Source: Linanthus parryae (lineage: Eukaryota > Streptophyta > Magnoliopsida > Ericales > Polemoniaceae). Taken from it: DNA of 64,000 bases. The stretch is from NCBI GenBank assembly GCA_023055425.1, contig JALGPY010000004.1:113315504-113379503 (forward strand). The letters run 5' to 3'. Below the pieces are notes generated by a model that was given only the letters and a program-made list of their open reading frames with translations, did no database searches and was not told where the DNA came from. The translations under genes and the position numbers were made by a program. Below, one piece after another: positions 10,586 to 22,600 of this stretch; position 1 is the first letter of the stretch, and every line of letters begins with the position of its first letter.

Positions 10586-11070
10586 CTATACCTCGGTAAT
10601 CGTGAAAGGACCACTCCATCTTGACTTCAACTTTCCTGGAAACAGTTTCAATCTTGCATTAAAAACCAATACCTTCTGCCCCACCTTGAAGTCACGCGGT
10701 ATGATGTGCTTGTCGTCCCATTGCTTTGTCCGCTCTTTATAGATCTTTTCACTCTCATAAGCCATCAATCGGAACTCTTCAAGTTCTAGCAATGCCTGTT
10801 TCCGTTGCTCACCTGAGAGCTTAGCATCCAAGTTGATCTTCTTCAATGCCCAATACGCTATATGCTCAAGTTATACCGGAAGGTGACATGACTTTCCAAA
10901 TACAAGCTGATAAGGTGACATGTCGAAGGGGGTCTTGTATGCAGTCCTGTATGCCCATAAACTATCATCTAAGTGTAGTGACCAATCCTTGCGCCCTGGG
11001 TTGACTGTCTTCTCCAGAATCCCCTTTATCTCTCGGTTAGGAACTTCAGCTTGCCCATTCGACTGCAGGT
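10586..11070 (-). pseudogene. Athila integrase, C-terminal part
   Basis: Reading from 11070 on the minus strand gives [18 protein letters not shown] (the end of the catalytic core with the conserved E), then [10 protein letters not shown]. Near 10875 it gives LPV, an in-frame TAA (10873-10871), then [11 protein letters not shown]. The rest (10846-10586) gives the integrase C-terminal domain with [20 protein letters not shown] and SRWSGPFTI. The upstream half of integrase is at 26675-27280, 15.6 kb away, because the copia dimer inserted between the codons for ISLAY and the QSNGQ block. The stop and the insertion make it inactive. Confidence 0.85.
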
Positions 11071-11075
11071 GGTAG
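11071..11075. repeat. Copia-dimer target-site duplication, left copy (GGTAG)
   Basis: GGTAG precedes the first LTR of the dimer and recurs at 26670-26674 right after the third LTR. No such duplication flanks the middle LTR. Confidence 0.9.
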
Positions 11076-12507
11076 TGTAGGGTTTTGATTCATGGATCGC
11101 ACAACGGAAGCATAATCAAACATAAAGCCATGCAAAACCCTCCAAGGATCACAAGTCAAGAGACATAACGATGGTAAAGGTTAGAAATCATAAACACACC
11201 TTTGGGTTCTCCTTGATGACTTCAAACGCGAATTATGTCACGTTCTCTATAGTTGATCCACGCCTAGAGTTGATCCTAGATCTCCCAACTCCTTTGGTGC
11301 TAGACCGGAAGAGGAAGAGGAAGAAGAAATAACGCAAAAGGAGACCCAAAGGAGGGTCTCGGCCTCCTTTGGCCGACGGGGACGGGGCGGCGGCAAGGGG
11401 GCGGTTCGGGCCTCCTTGTTGCTTGCTCTCTCTCCTTTGTTCTCTCCAACTCTTTTTATGTTCACTTAATGAGCATAAGTTATGTGGGAAGGAAGGAAGG
11501 AAGGTCCTTTATATAGTCCAACAACTCCTTGTTAACTACCTAAAGGACTTATTCTAGTCCAACTAGAATTCAGTTTAGTCCCTTCCTTGCAAATTAGTCC
11601 CTACTAACTTTGCAAGGTTTTGCAAAGTGATCCTTCTAATTAATTAATCCAATTATTTAATTCCCAAATCTAGTTCAACTCTATATAGCGTGTGAACCCA
11701 TAGGTTCTATCTAGTTGGTAGCAACTATTTGCTAATATGGAGCGGTCTCTAGCAAAACATCCATTCTAGCCAACTAATAGAATAGTCATCTTGACAACCT
11801 TTGTACAAGTAATTGTCTCATCCCTTTGTCTCCATATCCGGATTGGACACGAGACATACAAGTCACACTCGTATATCCAATCCATAGTTTCTCGATCCAT
11901 GGGAATAGCCTTATTCGTGCAAATAACATCAATATCCCATATTGATTTATTTGATTCTGGCCAGACATTCTATAAGCACTATCCCTCGAGTGGCCTAGGA
12001 TATTTGCTCCCGTTATGTGGGAGGGACAAATCCTCTCTACGTCCACTACGATCTCTAAGCTTGCTTCTCATTGTATCCAGTACACGCCTTTATAACTACC
12101 CAGTTACGGTGTAGCGTTTAACGCTACCAAGATCACAATGATCCACAACTAGAATATCTAGTGACTTCAAGTCTAAGGATGAAAATACCATTTCACCGTG
12201 AGAAGCGCTTGTGACCTAACATAACGTGTATGTAGCCTTCTCGGAGATGGGTCAATCCAGTGCAACATTCCCTAATGCACACCTATGTGTTGGATCGTGA
12301 TATCTCCATATCAATCCAACCCCATACTAGTCTATAGATGATTGTCCCATTAATCATTATACTTGACTAGGGATATTTAAGATAAACAACACAATTGTAA
12401 ATCTAAGGACTTCATTATATTAAATATCCAATAAATAATAAATGAATTTTCTAGCCATATACAAATTCATACTAAACTAGATTGCCTCTAGGGCATCTAT
12501 TCCAACA
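11076..12507 (-). repeat. Dimer LTR1 (3' LTR of copy A)
   Basis: This LTR is 1432 bp. It differs from LTR2 and LTR3 at a handful of private positions (for example CTAGACC for CTAGCCC near 11305, TTATTTAATT for TTAATTAATT near 11653). It is followed on its element-strand upstream side by the purine tract at 12508. Confidence 0.92.
11517..11525 (-). promoter_or_regulatory. TATA box in dimer LTR1
   Basis: TATATAAAG on the minus strand, about 1 kb into the LTR, is the likely core promoter. The same motif is at the matching positions of LTR2 and LTR3. Here, in a 3' LTR, it would drive read-out into Athila sequence. Confidence 0.55.
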
Positions 12508-12518
12508 GTCTCCCACTT
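12508..12518 (-). promoter_or_regulatory. Polypurine tract of copy A
   Basis: AAGTGGGAGAC on the element strand abuts the TGTTGG start of LTR1. It is the plus-strand primer site of copia elements. Confidence 0.75.
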
Positions 12519-12521
12519 GCA

Positions 12522-15500
12522 CTAGAGCCAATATGGCGCATCTCTTATGCCCATACTCCTAGTGTGCCCTTCATGCTTCCACTCCGTGAGAGGCTTTGTA
12601 AGCGGGTCTGACAGATTATCATCTGTATGAATCTTGCATATCCGAACGTCTCCTCTATCGATAATATCTCGAATCAGATGAAACTTCCTGAGCACGTGCT
12701 TGGACTTCTGGTGCGATCTGGGTTCCTTTGATTGCGCGATCGCCCCAGTGTTGTCACAGAACAACTCCACTAGATCCGCAATGCTGGGAACCACACCAAG
12801 TTCAGAAACAAACTTTCTGATCCAAACAGCCTCCTTTGCTGCGCTATTTGCAGCAATGTACTCAGCCTCTGTTGTAGAATCAGTTACCGTCTCTTGCTTG
12901 GAACTCTTCCAGCTCACCGCTGCTCCATTCAGGCAAAACACATATCCCGATTGTGATCTAAAGTCATCTCTGTCGGTTTGGAAGCTTGCATCAGTGTAAC
13001 CCCTTACACGCAACTCTTCCTCACCGCCAAATATCAAGAAAGCATCCTTAGTTCTTCTCAAGTACTTTAGGATGTTCTTGACTGCAATCCAGTGACTCTC
13101 ACCCGGATTGGATTGGTATCTGCATGTCATACTCAAGGCATATGACACATCTGTTCTAGTACATAACATGGCGTACATGATAGATCCTATGGCCGAGGCA
13201 TAGGGAATCCTACTCATGCGTTCCTTCTCAATCTTATTGGAAGGACAACCACTCTTCGAAAGAGTGATTCCATGTGACATGGGCAAGAATCCCTTCTTGG
13301 AATCTTGCATGTTGAACCGTTTCAACACCTTGTCAATATATGTACTTTGACATAGGCCTAGCAACCTCTTAGATCTATCTCTATAGATCTTTATACCGAG
13401 TATATAGGCTGCTTCCCCTAAGTCCTTCATTGAGAAACACTTTCCTAGCCAATCTTTCACAGATTGTAGCATGGGAATGTCGTTTCCAATGAGTAGTATG
13501 TCATCCACATACAAGACCAGAAAAGCTACAGAGCTCCCACTAACCTTCTTGTAGACACAAGACTCATCTTCGTTTCTGATGAAGCCAAACTCTTTGACCA
13601 CTTCATCAAAACGTCGATTCCAACTCCTAGAAGCTTGCTTCAATCCATAAATGGACCGTTGCAGCTTACAGACTTTGTTGGCTTGCTTTGGATCTTCAAA
13701 ACCCTCCGGCTGTATCATATACACGTCCTCGAGGAGATTCCCATAAAGGAATGCTGTTTTGACATCCATCTGCCAAATCTCATAGTCGTGGTTTGCTGCA
13801 ATCGCAAGTAGGATTCGGATGGATTTGGTCATAGCGACTGGTGAAAAGGTTTCATCATAGTCAATACCATGAATCTGTCTGAATCCTTTAGCTACCAATC
13901 GGCCCTTATAGCTAATCACATTACCATCCATGTCGATCTTCTTCTTGAAGACCCACTTGCATCCTATGGGCCGCGCCCCATCGGGTGGTTCCACCAAAGT
14001 CCATACTTTGTTGGTATACACGGATTCCATCTCGGATCTCATGGCTTCCAGCCACTTCTGAGAGTCTGGGCCACTCATGGCCTCCACATAGGTAGTAGGC
14101 TCATCATCTATGAGCATCGTGTCACCGGAATCGGTTACGAGAAGTCCATACCTCTCGGGTTCCTGGCGCACTCTACTAGATCTACGAAGCTCTTGTGTTA
14201 CCTGAACAGGTGGCTCCACAACTGCTTGTGGTTCCTGTTCATGTTCCATAATCGGTTCAGTGATTTGTGGTTCTTGAACCTCTTCAAGTTCTACATTCCT
14301 CCCACTTGCTTCTTTAGAGACAAACTCTCTTTCTAGAAACACGCCGGTCCGAGCAACAAACACTTTGTTCTCGGTTGGATTGTAGAAGTAGTATCCCTTA
14401 GTTTCCTTAGGGTACCCCACAAATTTACACTTATCCGATTTAGGCCCCATCTTATCTGATTGTAAACGTTTTACATAGACATCGCAGCCCCATATCCTCA
14501 TGAACGATAGTGTGGGACGCCTCCCACTCCACATCTCATATGATGTCTTCATGACTGATTTAGATGGAACACGGTTAATGGTGAAAGCTGCACTTAATAG
14601 AGCGTAGCCCCAAAATGAGAATGGAAGATCGGTTTGACACATAATAGATCGAACCATATCCAATAGGGTTCGATTCCTCCTCTCGGACACGCCATTCCAT
14701 TGTGGCGTTCCGGGTGGAGTGAGTTGGGAAACTATCCCACACTCTCTAAGATAGTCGTCAAACTCTTGGCTCAAGTATTCTCCTCCACGATCCGATCGTA
14801 GAGCCTTTATACTTTTTCCAAGTTGCTTTTCTACTTCATTCTTGAATTCTTTGAACACTTCAAAGGATTCGGATTTTGCCCTCATAAGGTACACAAATCC
14901 ATATCTACTGTAATCATCAGTAAAGTAATGAAGTAGACATAACCACCCCTGGCAGGCGTGGCAAATGGCCCACACACATCGGTATGTATGAGTGCCAATT
15001 GCTCACTAGTCCTCTCACCTTTCTTATTGAAAGGGGACTTTGTCATTTTTCCCAATAAACAAGCCTCACATGTCTCATATGATTCAAAATCAAATGAGTC
15101 TAGTAATCCATATTTATGGAGTCTAGATGCACGTTTCTCATTTATGTGGCCTAAACGACAGTGCCATAAATAAGCTGGATTTAAATCATTTATTTTAATC
15201 CGCTTGGTATTAATGTTGTAGACAGGATTGCTTAGATCAAGGACATAAAGTCCATTAAATAATTGCGCACTAAAATAGTGAATATTATTCAAATAAAAGG
15301 AACAACAATTGTTCTTTATTGAAATAATAAAACCATCCTTGTCCAAACAAGAAATAGAAATAATGTTTCTGCTCATAGCAGGCACAAAATAGCAATTATT
15401 TAATTCTAAAACTAATCCGGAAGGCAGAGATAGCTCGCACACGCCTATGGCCAACGCAGCAACCTTTGCTCCATTCCCAACGCGTAGATCTACCGCTCCT

Positions 15501-15712
15501 TTAGCCAATCTTCTACTTCTCTTTAGATCCTGCATATTTCGACAAATATGAGATCCACATCCAGTATCTAATACCCATGATGTAGAGACAGTTAAATTGA
15601 CATCTACAACAAAATACCTGGTGGTGGTGGAATCACTATTCCAAGCCTCTCGTTCTCCAGATATTTTGGGCAGTTCCTCCTCCAGTGTCAAGGCTGACTG
15701 CAGTAGTGACAC
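12522..15712 (-). pseudogene. Angela copy A Pol (protease, integrase, RT, RNase H), frameshifted
   Basis: Minus strand. The upstream part (to about 14925) carries protease WVLDTGCGSHIC, the pre-integrase zinc segment LWHCRLGHINEKR and the integrase start LIHTDVCGPF. A one-base loss in an A-run at 14922-14924 (three A's against four in copy B at 22003-22006) shifts the frame inside the integrase core. The downstream part (14975-12522) continues with TDDYSRYGFVYLM, SDRGGEYLS, RT (KWVFKKKIDMDG, LVAKGFRQ, LYVDDILLIGND) and RNase H (GYTDASFQTD, DSTTEAEYIAA, KHVLRKFHLI). It ends at 12522, next to the purine tract. Pol lies in the -1 frame relative to Gag, as in copy B. The frameshift makes full-length Pol impossible from this copy. 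Confidence 0.9.
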
Positions 15713-16470
15713 TCAACTTTAGTCACGGCCTTGGCAATGCCACCAACAGGCTTAAGGGCAGGTTCCTTGGACTTGGAAACTGACTTGCCTTTGCCCTTGG
15801 AGGAAGAGGCAAACCTTTTGCCCTTTCCTTTCTGTACCATCATTATGGCTTTGCCCTTACCCTTGTTGATGCTCTGTTCAGCCGTCCTCAACATGTTGAG
15901 CAAATCTGGCAGTGGTTTAACGATCTCGTTCATGTTATAGTTCATAATGAACTGTCCATAACTCTCGGGCAACGATTGCAACACGAGATCGGTTGCCAAC
16001 TCTTGGCCGACCGGGAACCCTAGTCGGGCGAGATTCTCCAAGTACCCGATCATTCGGAGTACATGGGGTCCCACCGGGTTCCCTTCTGCCAGATGACATT
16101 TGAACAGTGCCTTTGAGACCTCATACCTTTCTACCCTCGCCTGCTCTTGGAAGAGCTGCTTTAGATGTTCGATCATATCGACAGCATTCATGTTATTGTG
16201 TTGCTTCTGAAGCTCAGAAGTCATGGTGCAGAGCATTAGGCAGGCCGCATCATTAGCGTCATCAACACGCTTTTGATACGCCTTTAAGGCAGCAGGTGTT
16301 TGGTTCTCTGGACCTTCTGGAACATGCTCCTCTATTGCGTACAGTTTCTTCTCTTGCTTGAGAACAATTCTCAAGTTTCTGTACCAATCAAGAAAGTTGG
16401 TTCCAGAGAGCTTGTCCTTCTCAAGGACAGATCGTAGGGAATGTTGTGAACTCGATGAGTTGTTTGCCAT
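15688..16470 (-). pseudogene. Angela copy A Gag, stopped in the zinc knuckle
   Basis: I take the ATG at 16470 (MANNSSSSQHSLRSVL); an in-frame ATG 30 bases upstream is less likely because all similarity starts at the second one. The UBN2-type Gag domain has NFLDWYRNLRIVL, AYQKRVDDANDA and VGPHVLRMIGYLENLA. A basic KGKGK stretch leads to the CCHC knuckle, which reads CHYCSQP and then TGA (15690-15688), where copy B has GGA for glycine. The knuckle remainder HWRRNCPKY follows in frame. Gag would package element RNA; this copy gives a truncated Gag without its nucleic-acid-binding knuckle. Confidence 0.9.
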
Positions 16471-16500
16471 TTGGAATTCTACAAAAAGGAAAATACGCAA

Positions 16501-18140
16501 GTTTTAGTATTTGTGAATTTTTTGACTATATTCAATAACGGCTAGTTTATCAAATATAGCTCCCACTATATTTCTACGGATTAATAACCCTCAAGATATT
16601 AATGCGGAAAATATCCTTATATTTTCTAGTGGGCCAAGATCCATGTTTCACCTCCTTATGAGCTTGCTTTGGCAAGTCACCCATAATTTGACTACTTTAG
16701 GTAGGAACAATTCCAATTGCATCCCATATGGAACTCTTGGTTCAATTGGGCAAATAACTCCTTATTTATCCATCCATATGGATAATCCCAATTGATTGCC
16801 TCTAGGTTTCTTAATCATATTAATAGCCTAGTTGTGTTCAACCTCTTATCTAAACAATTGCACATTGTTACGTGCCATCGCATTCCATCATTATGAACCA
16901 AGTCGCCATGCTTTGGCACGCACGAACTTGATAAATAATGATGATAATGAGTGTTTAAATAACGAGAAGGCAAAAACACAATATTTGAATTTTGAGGGAT
17001 TTTAAATTCAATTCTTAATTGTTTTGTTGATCAATATCAACTAATCTATCTATTTGAGTTTGGGCACAACTCCAAATAATAGATCCGGGTTGTCTAATTA
17101 TCTTATTATCCTAATTGCATGCATCATCCATACACCAACCATACAGTAATAAGACAATAAATAAACAACCACAAAACAGAAATTAAACGTGATGTGGATA
17201 TGGTCTTTTCTAGACTAAGATAATTCCAAGTCAATGGAATTATCTATGAACCCTAAAGCAAACACATCTCCATGCGTCTTGATCTTTTGGTCCATCCTTC
17301 ATAGTCTTGTGGAATGCTCCATGCTCCATGCTCCATCTTTTGTGGCTTCTTTGGCTTTGGGCTTCTTTTCTCTAATCTTGGCTAACAATCTACTTTATCT
17401 AGCACTAGCTAATATCTATACTAAATAAAATAAATCTCACAAGTTGAGAAAAAAAAATGGCACGCAGGCCATAAAACCCTAATTAATTATTACAATTAAT
17501 TGATCAGCTCGCAGGCCGTAAAACCAAACCACAAAATTAAACATCCACATCAAACCACATCCTAAGGCCATATCCAATCACCATGCGATTTGCACATAAA
17601 CAGTTAAAATCCAATTTTAACGCGCTTGGTCAATTTTAATTAATTTTAGGATTTCTAGGGTTAAAAATGGTCCATGGGCCCAACAATCAAATTGCCCGGG
17701 CCCAACAAAGTGAACCACAAGGCCCTAGGGCCGGCCCGGCCCAAAACCCACAAGGCTAGGCCCGCGGGTTAGGGCCGCCCGGCCCCTAGGGCGGCCAAGC
17801 TTGGGCGGCAAGCAAGGGGGGCGGTCCCTAGGGGGGCCGAACCTCCTTGAGGGAGTTGTTTCCAAAACAACTCCCTTGCTTGGTGCCCAAGTTTGGTTGT
17901 TTCCTTGTTTTGGGAGAACTCCTTCTTCCCCAAGGATGCCCAAACCCTAGATCTAAGATCCTAAAATTTCTCAAACTCACCAATACATGCATCCAATGCA
18001 AAAATTGGATCTTGTTATGATTAATTATTGACAAATTGCATCCCATGCTTGATTTGTCTTGTTTTACGCGATAAAAAATCAAATTAAGGTGTAAAACAAC
18101 TAAAACGTAACACATAAACCACGTTTATGCTCTACGACCT
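16501..18140 (-). other. Leader (5' untranslated region) of copy A
   Basis: This is 1.6 kb between primer site and Gag. A GC-rich patch (17690-17840) contains GGGCC/GGCCC runs, and an A-run at 17447 is nine long against eight in copy B. Short open frames are shared with copy B but show no known domain. Long leaders are normal in this lineage and may hold RNA packaging signals. Confidence 0.7.
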
Positions 18141-18155
18141 GTGGCTCTGATACCA
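18141..18155 (-). promoter_or_regulatory. Primer binding site of copy A
   Basis: TGGTATCAGAGCCAC on the element strand follows the end of LTR2 after one base. It is complementary to the 3' end of plant initiator tRNA-Met, the usual primer of copia reverse transcription. Confidence 0.88.
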
Positions 18156-18156
18156 C

Positions 18157-19588
18157 TGTAGGGTTTTGATTCATGGATCGCACAACGGAAGCATAATCAA
18201 ACATAAAGCCATGCAAAACCCTCCAAGGATCACAAGTCAAGAGACATAACGATGGTAAAGGTTAGAAATCATAAACACACCTTTGGGTTCTCCTTGATGA
18301 CTTCAAACGCGAATTATGTCACGTTCTCTATAGTTGATCCACGCCTAGAGTTGATCCTAGATCTCCCAACTCCTTTGGTGCTAGCCCGGAAGAGGAAGAG
18401 GAAGAAGAAATAACGCAAAAGGAGACCCAAAGGAGGGTCTCGGCTTCCTTTGGCCGACGGGGACGGGGCGGCGGCAAGGGGGCGGTTCGGGCCTCCTTGT
18501 TGCTTGCTCTCTCTCCTTTGTTCTCTCCCACTCTTTTTATGTTCACTTAATGAGCATAAGTTATGTGGGAAGGAAGGAAGGAAGGTCCTTTATATAGTCC
18601 AACAACTCCTTGTTAACTACCTAAAGGACTTATTCTAGTCCAACTAGAATTCAATTTAGTCCCTTCCTTGCAAATTAGTCCCTACTAACTTTGCAAGGTT
18701 TTGCAAAGTGATCCTTCTAATTAATTAATCCAATTAATTAATTCCCAAATCTAGTTCAACTCTATATAGCGTGTGACCCCATAGGTTCTATCTAGTTGGT
18801 AGCAACTATTTGCTAATATGGAGCGGTCTCTAGCAAAACATCGATTCTAGCCAACTAATAGAATAGTCATCTTGACAACCTTTGTACAAGTAATTGTCTC
18901 ATCCCTTTGTCTCCATATCCGGATTGGACACGAGACATACAAGTCACACTCGTATATCCAATCCATAGTTTCTCGATCCATGTGAATAGCCTTATTCGTG
19001 CAAATAACATCAATATCCCATATTGATTTATTTGAGTCTGGCCAGACATTCTATAAGCACTATCCCTCGAGTGGCCTAGGATATTTGCTCCCGTTATGTG
19101 GGAGGGACAAATCTTCTCTACGTCCACTACGATCTCTAAGCTTGCTTCTCATTGTATCCAGTACACGCCTTTATAACTACCCAGTTACGGTGTAGCGTTT
19201 AACGCTACCAAGATCACAATGATCCACAACTAGAATATCTAGTGACTTCAAGTCTAAGGATGACAATACCATTGCACCGCGAGAAGCGCTTGTGACTTAA
19301 CATAACGTGTATGTAGCCTTATCGGAGATGGGTCAATCCAGTGCAACATTCCCTAATGCACACCTATGTGTTGGATCGTGATATCTCCATATCAATCCAA
19401 CCCCATACTAGTCTAGAGATGATTGTCCCATTAATCATTATACTTGACTAGGGATATTTAAGATAAACAACACAATTGTAAATCTAAAGACTTCATTATA
19501 TTAAATATCCAATAAATAATAAATGAATTTTCTAGCCATATACAAATTCATACTAAACTAGATTGCCTCTAGGGCATGTATTCCAACA
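18157..19588 (-). repeat. Dimer LTR2 (shared middle LTR)
   Basis: This 1432-bp LTR is the 5' LTR of copy A and the 3' LTR of copy B at once. Its flanks are the primer site of A (18141-18156) and the purine tract of B (19589 on), with no target duplication. It has private differences such as CGGCTTCC near 18443, ATGTGAATAG near 18980 and GCATGTATTCC near 19577. A TATA box (TATATAAAG, minus) lies at 18598-18606 and would start copy A transcription. Confidence 0.92.
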
Positions 19589-19599
19589 GTCTCCCACTT
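19589..19599 (-). promoter_or_regulatory. Polypurine tract of copy B
   Basis: It has the same AAGTGGGAGAC as copy A and abuts LTR2. Confidence 0.75.
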
Positions 19600-19602
19600 G
19601 CA

Positions 19603-22600
19603 CTAGAGCCAATCTGGCGCATCTCTTATGCCCATAATCCTAGTGTGCCCTTCATGCTTCCACTGCGTGAGAGGCTTTGTAAGCGGGTCTGACAGATTAT
19701 CATCTGTAGGAATCTTGCATATCCGAACGTCTCCTCTATCGATAATATCTCGAATCAGATGAAACTTCCTGAGCACGTGCTTGGACTTCTGGTGCGATCT
19801 GGGTTCCTTTGATTGCGCGATCGCCCCAGTGTTGTCACGGAACAACTCCACTGGATCCGCAATGCTGGGAACCACACCAAGTTCAGAAACAAACTTTCTG
19901 ATCCAAACAGCCTCCTTTGCTGCGCTATTTGCAGCAATGTACTCAGCCTCTGTTGTAGAATCAGTTACCGTCTCTTGCTTGGAACTCTTCCAGCTCACCG
20001 CTGCTCCATTCAGGCAAAACACATATCCCGATTGTGATCTAAAGTCATCTCTGTCGGTTTGGAAGCTTGCATCAGTGTAACCCCTTACACGCAACTCTTC
20101 CTCACCGCCAAATATCAAGAAAGCATCCTTAGTTCTTCTCAAGTACTTTAGGATGTTCTTGACTGCAATCCAGTGACTCTCACCCGGATTGGATTGGTAT
20201 CTGCTTGTCATACTCAAGGTATATGACACATCTGTTCTAGTACATAACATGGCGTACATGATAGATCCTATGGCCGAGGCATAGGGAATCCTACTCATGC
20301 GTTCCTTCTCAATCTTATTGGAAGGACAACCACTCTTCGAAAGAGTGATTCCATGTGACATGGGCAAGAATCCCTTCTTGGAATCTTGCATGTTGAACCG
20401 TTTCAACACCTTGTCAATATATGTACTTTGACTTAGGCCTAGCAACCTCTTAGATCTATCTCTATAGATCTTTATACCGAGTATATAGGCTGCTTCCCCT
20501 AAGTCCTTCATCGAGAAACACTTTTCTAGCCAATCTTTCACAGATTGCAGCATGGGAATGTCGTTTCCAATGAGTAGTATGTCATCCACATACAAGACCA
20601 TAAAAGCTACAAAGCTCCCACTAACCTTCTTGTATACACAAGACTCATCTTCGTTTCTGATGAAGCCAAACTCTTTGACCACTTCATCAAAACGTCGATT
20701 CCAACTCCTAGAAGCTTGCTTCAATCCATAAATGGACCGTTGCAGCTTACAGACTTTGTTGGCTTGCTTTGGATCTTCAAAACCCTCCGGCTGTATCATA
20801 TACACGTCCTCGAGGAGATTCCCATAAAGGAATGCTGTTTTCACATCCATCTGCCAAATCTCATAGTCGTGGTATGCTGCAATCGCAAGTAGGATTTGGA
20901 TGGATTTGGTCATAGCGACTGGTGAAAAGGTTTCATCATAGTCAATACCATGAATCTGTCTGAATCCTTTAGCTACCAATCGGCCCTTATAGCTAATCAC
21001 ATTACCATCCATGTCGATCTTCTTCTTGAAGACCCACTTGCATCCTATGGGCCGCGCCCCATCGGGTGGTTCCACCAAAGTCCATACTTTTTTGGTATAC
21101 ATGGATTCCATCTCGGATCTCATGGCTTCCAGCCACTTCTGAGAGTCAGGGCCACTCATGGCCTCCTCATAGGTAGTAGGCTCATCATCTATGAGCATCG
21201 TGTCACTGGGATCGGTTACGAGAAGTCCATACCTCTCGGGTTCCTGGCGCACTCTACTAGATCTACGAAGCTCTTGTGTTACCTGAACAGGTGGCTCCAC
21301 AACTGCTTGTGGTTCCTGTTCATGTTCCATAATCGGTTCAGTGATTTGTGGTTCTTGAACCTCTTCAAGTTCTACATTCCTCCCACTTGCTTCTTTAGAG
21401 ACAAACTCTCTTTCTAGAAACACGCCGGTCCGAGCAACAAACACTTTGTTCTCGGTTGGATTGTAGAAGTAGTATCCCTTAGTTTCCTTAGGGTACCCCA
21501 CAAATTTACACTTATCCGATTTAGGCCCCAACTTATCTGATTGTAAACGTTTTACAAAGACATCGCAGCCCCATATCCTCATGAACGATAGTGTGGGACG
21601 CCTCCCACTCCACATCTCATATGGTGTCTTCATGACTGATTTAGATGGAACACGGTTAATGGTGAAAGCTGCACTTAATAGAGCGTAGCCCCAAAATGAC
21701 AATGGAAGATCGGTTTGACACATCATAGATCGAACCATATCCAATAGGGTTCGATTCCTCCTCTCGAACACGCCATTCCATTGTGGCGTTCCGGGTGGAG
21801 TGAGTTGGGACACGATCCCACACTCTCTAAGATAGTCGTCAAACTCTTGGCTCAAGTATTCTCCTCCACGATCCGATCGTAGAGCCTTTATACTTTTGCC
21901 AAGTTGCTTTTCTACTTCATTCTTGAATTCTCTGAACACTTCAAAGGATTCGGATTTTGCCCTCATAAGGTACACAAATCCATATCCACTGTAATCATCA
22001 GTAAAAGTAATGAAGTAGACATAACCACCCCTGGCAGGCGTGGCAAATGGCCCACACACATCGGTATGTATGAGTGCCAATTTCTCACTAGTCCTCTCAC
22101 CTTTCTTATTGAAAGGGGACTTTGTCATTTTTCCCAATAAGCAAGCCTCACATGTCTCATATGATTCAAAATCAAATGAGTCTAGTAATCCATCTTTATG
22201 GAGTCTAGATACACGTTTCTCATTTATGTGGCCTAAACGACAGTGCCATAAATAAGCTGAATTTAAATCATTTATTTTAATCCGCTTGGTATTAATGTTG
22301 TAGACAGGATTGCTTAGATCAAGGACATAAAGTCCATTAAATAATTGCGCACTAAAATAGTGAATATTATTCAAATAAAAGGAACAACAATTGTTCTTTA
22401 TTGAAATAATAAAACCATCCTTGTCCAAACAAGAAATAGAAATAATGTTTCTGCTCATAGCAGGCACAAAATAGCAATTATTTAATTCTAAAACTAATCC
22501 TGAAGGCAGAGATAGCTCGCACACGCCTATGGCCAACGCAGAAACCTTTGCTCCATTCCCAACGCGTATATCTACCTCTCCTTTAGCCAATCTTCTACTT

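Noticed and set aside
11247..12114. Short frames repeated in all three dimer LTRs
   Set aside because: Identity among copies comes from LTR duplication, not selection; no domain and no conserved start context.
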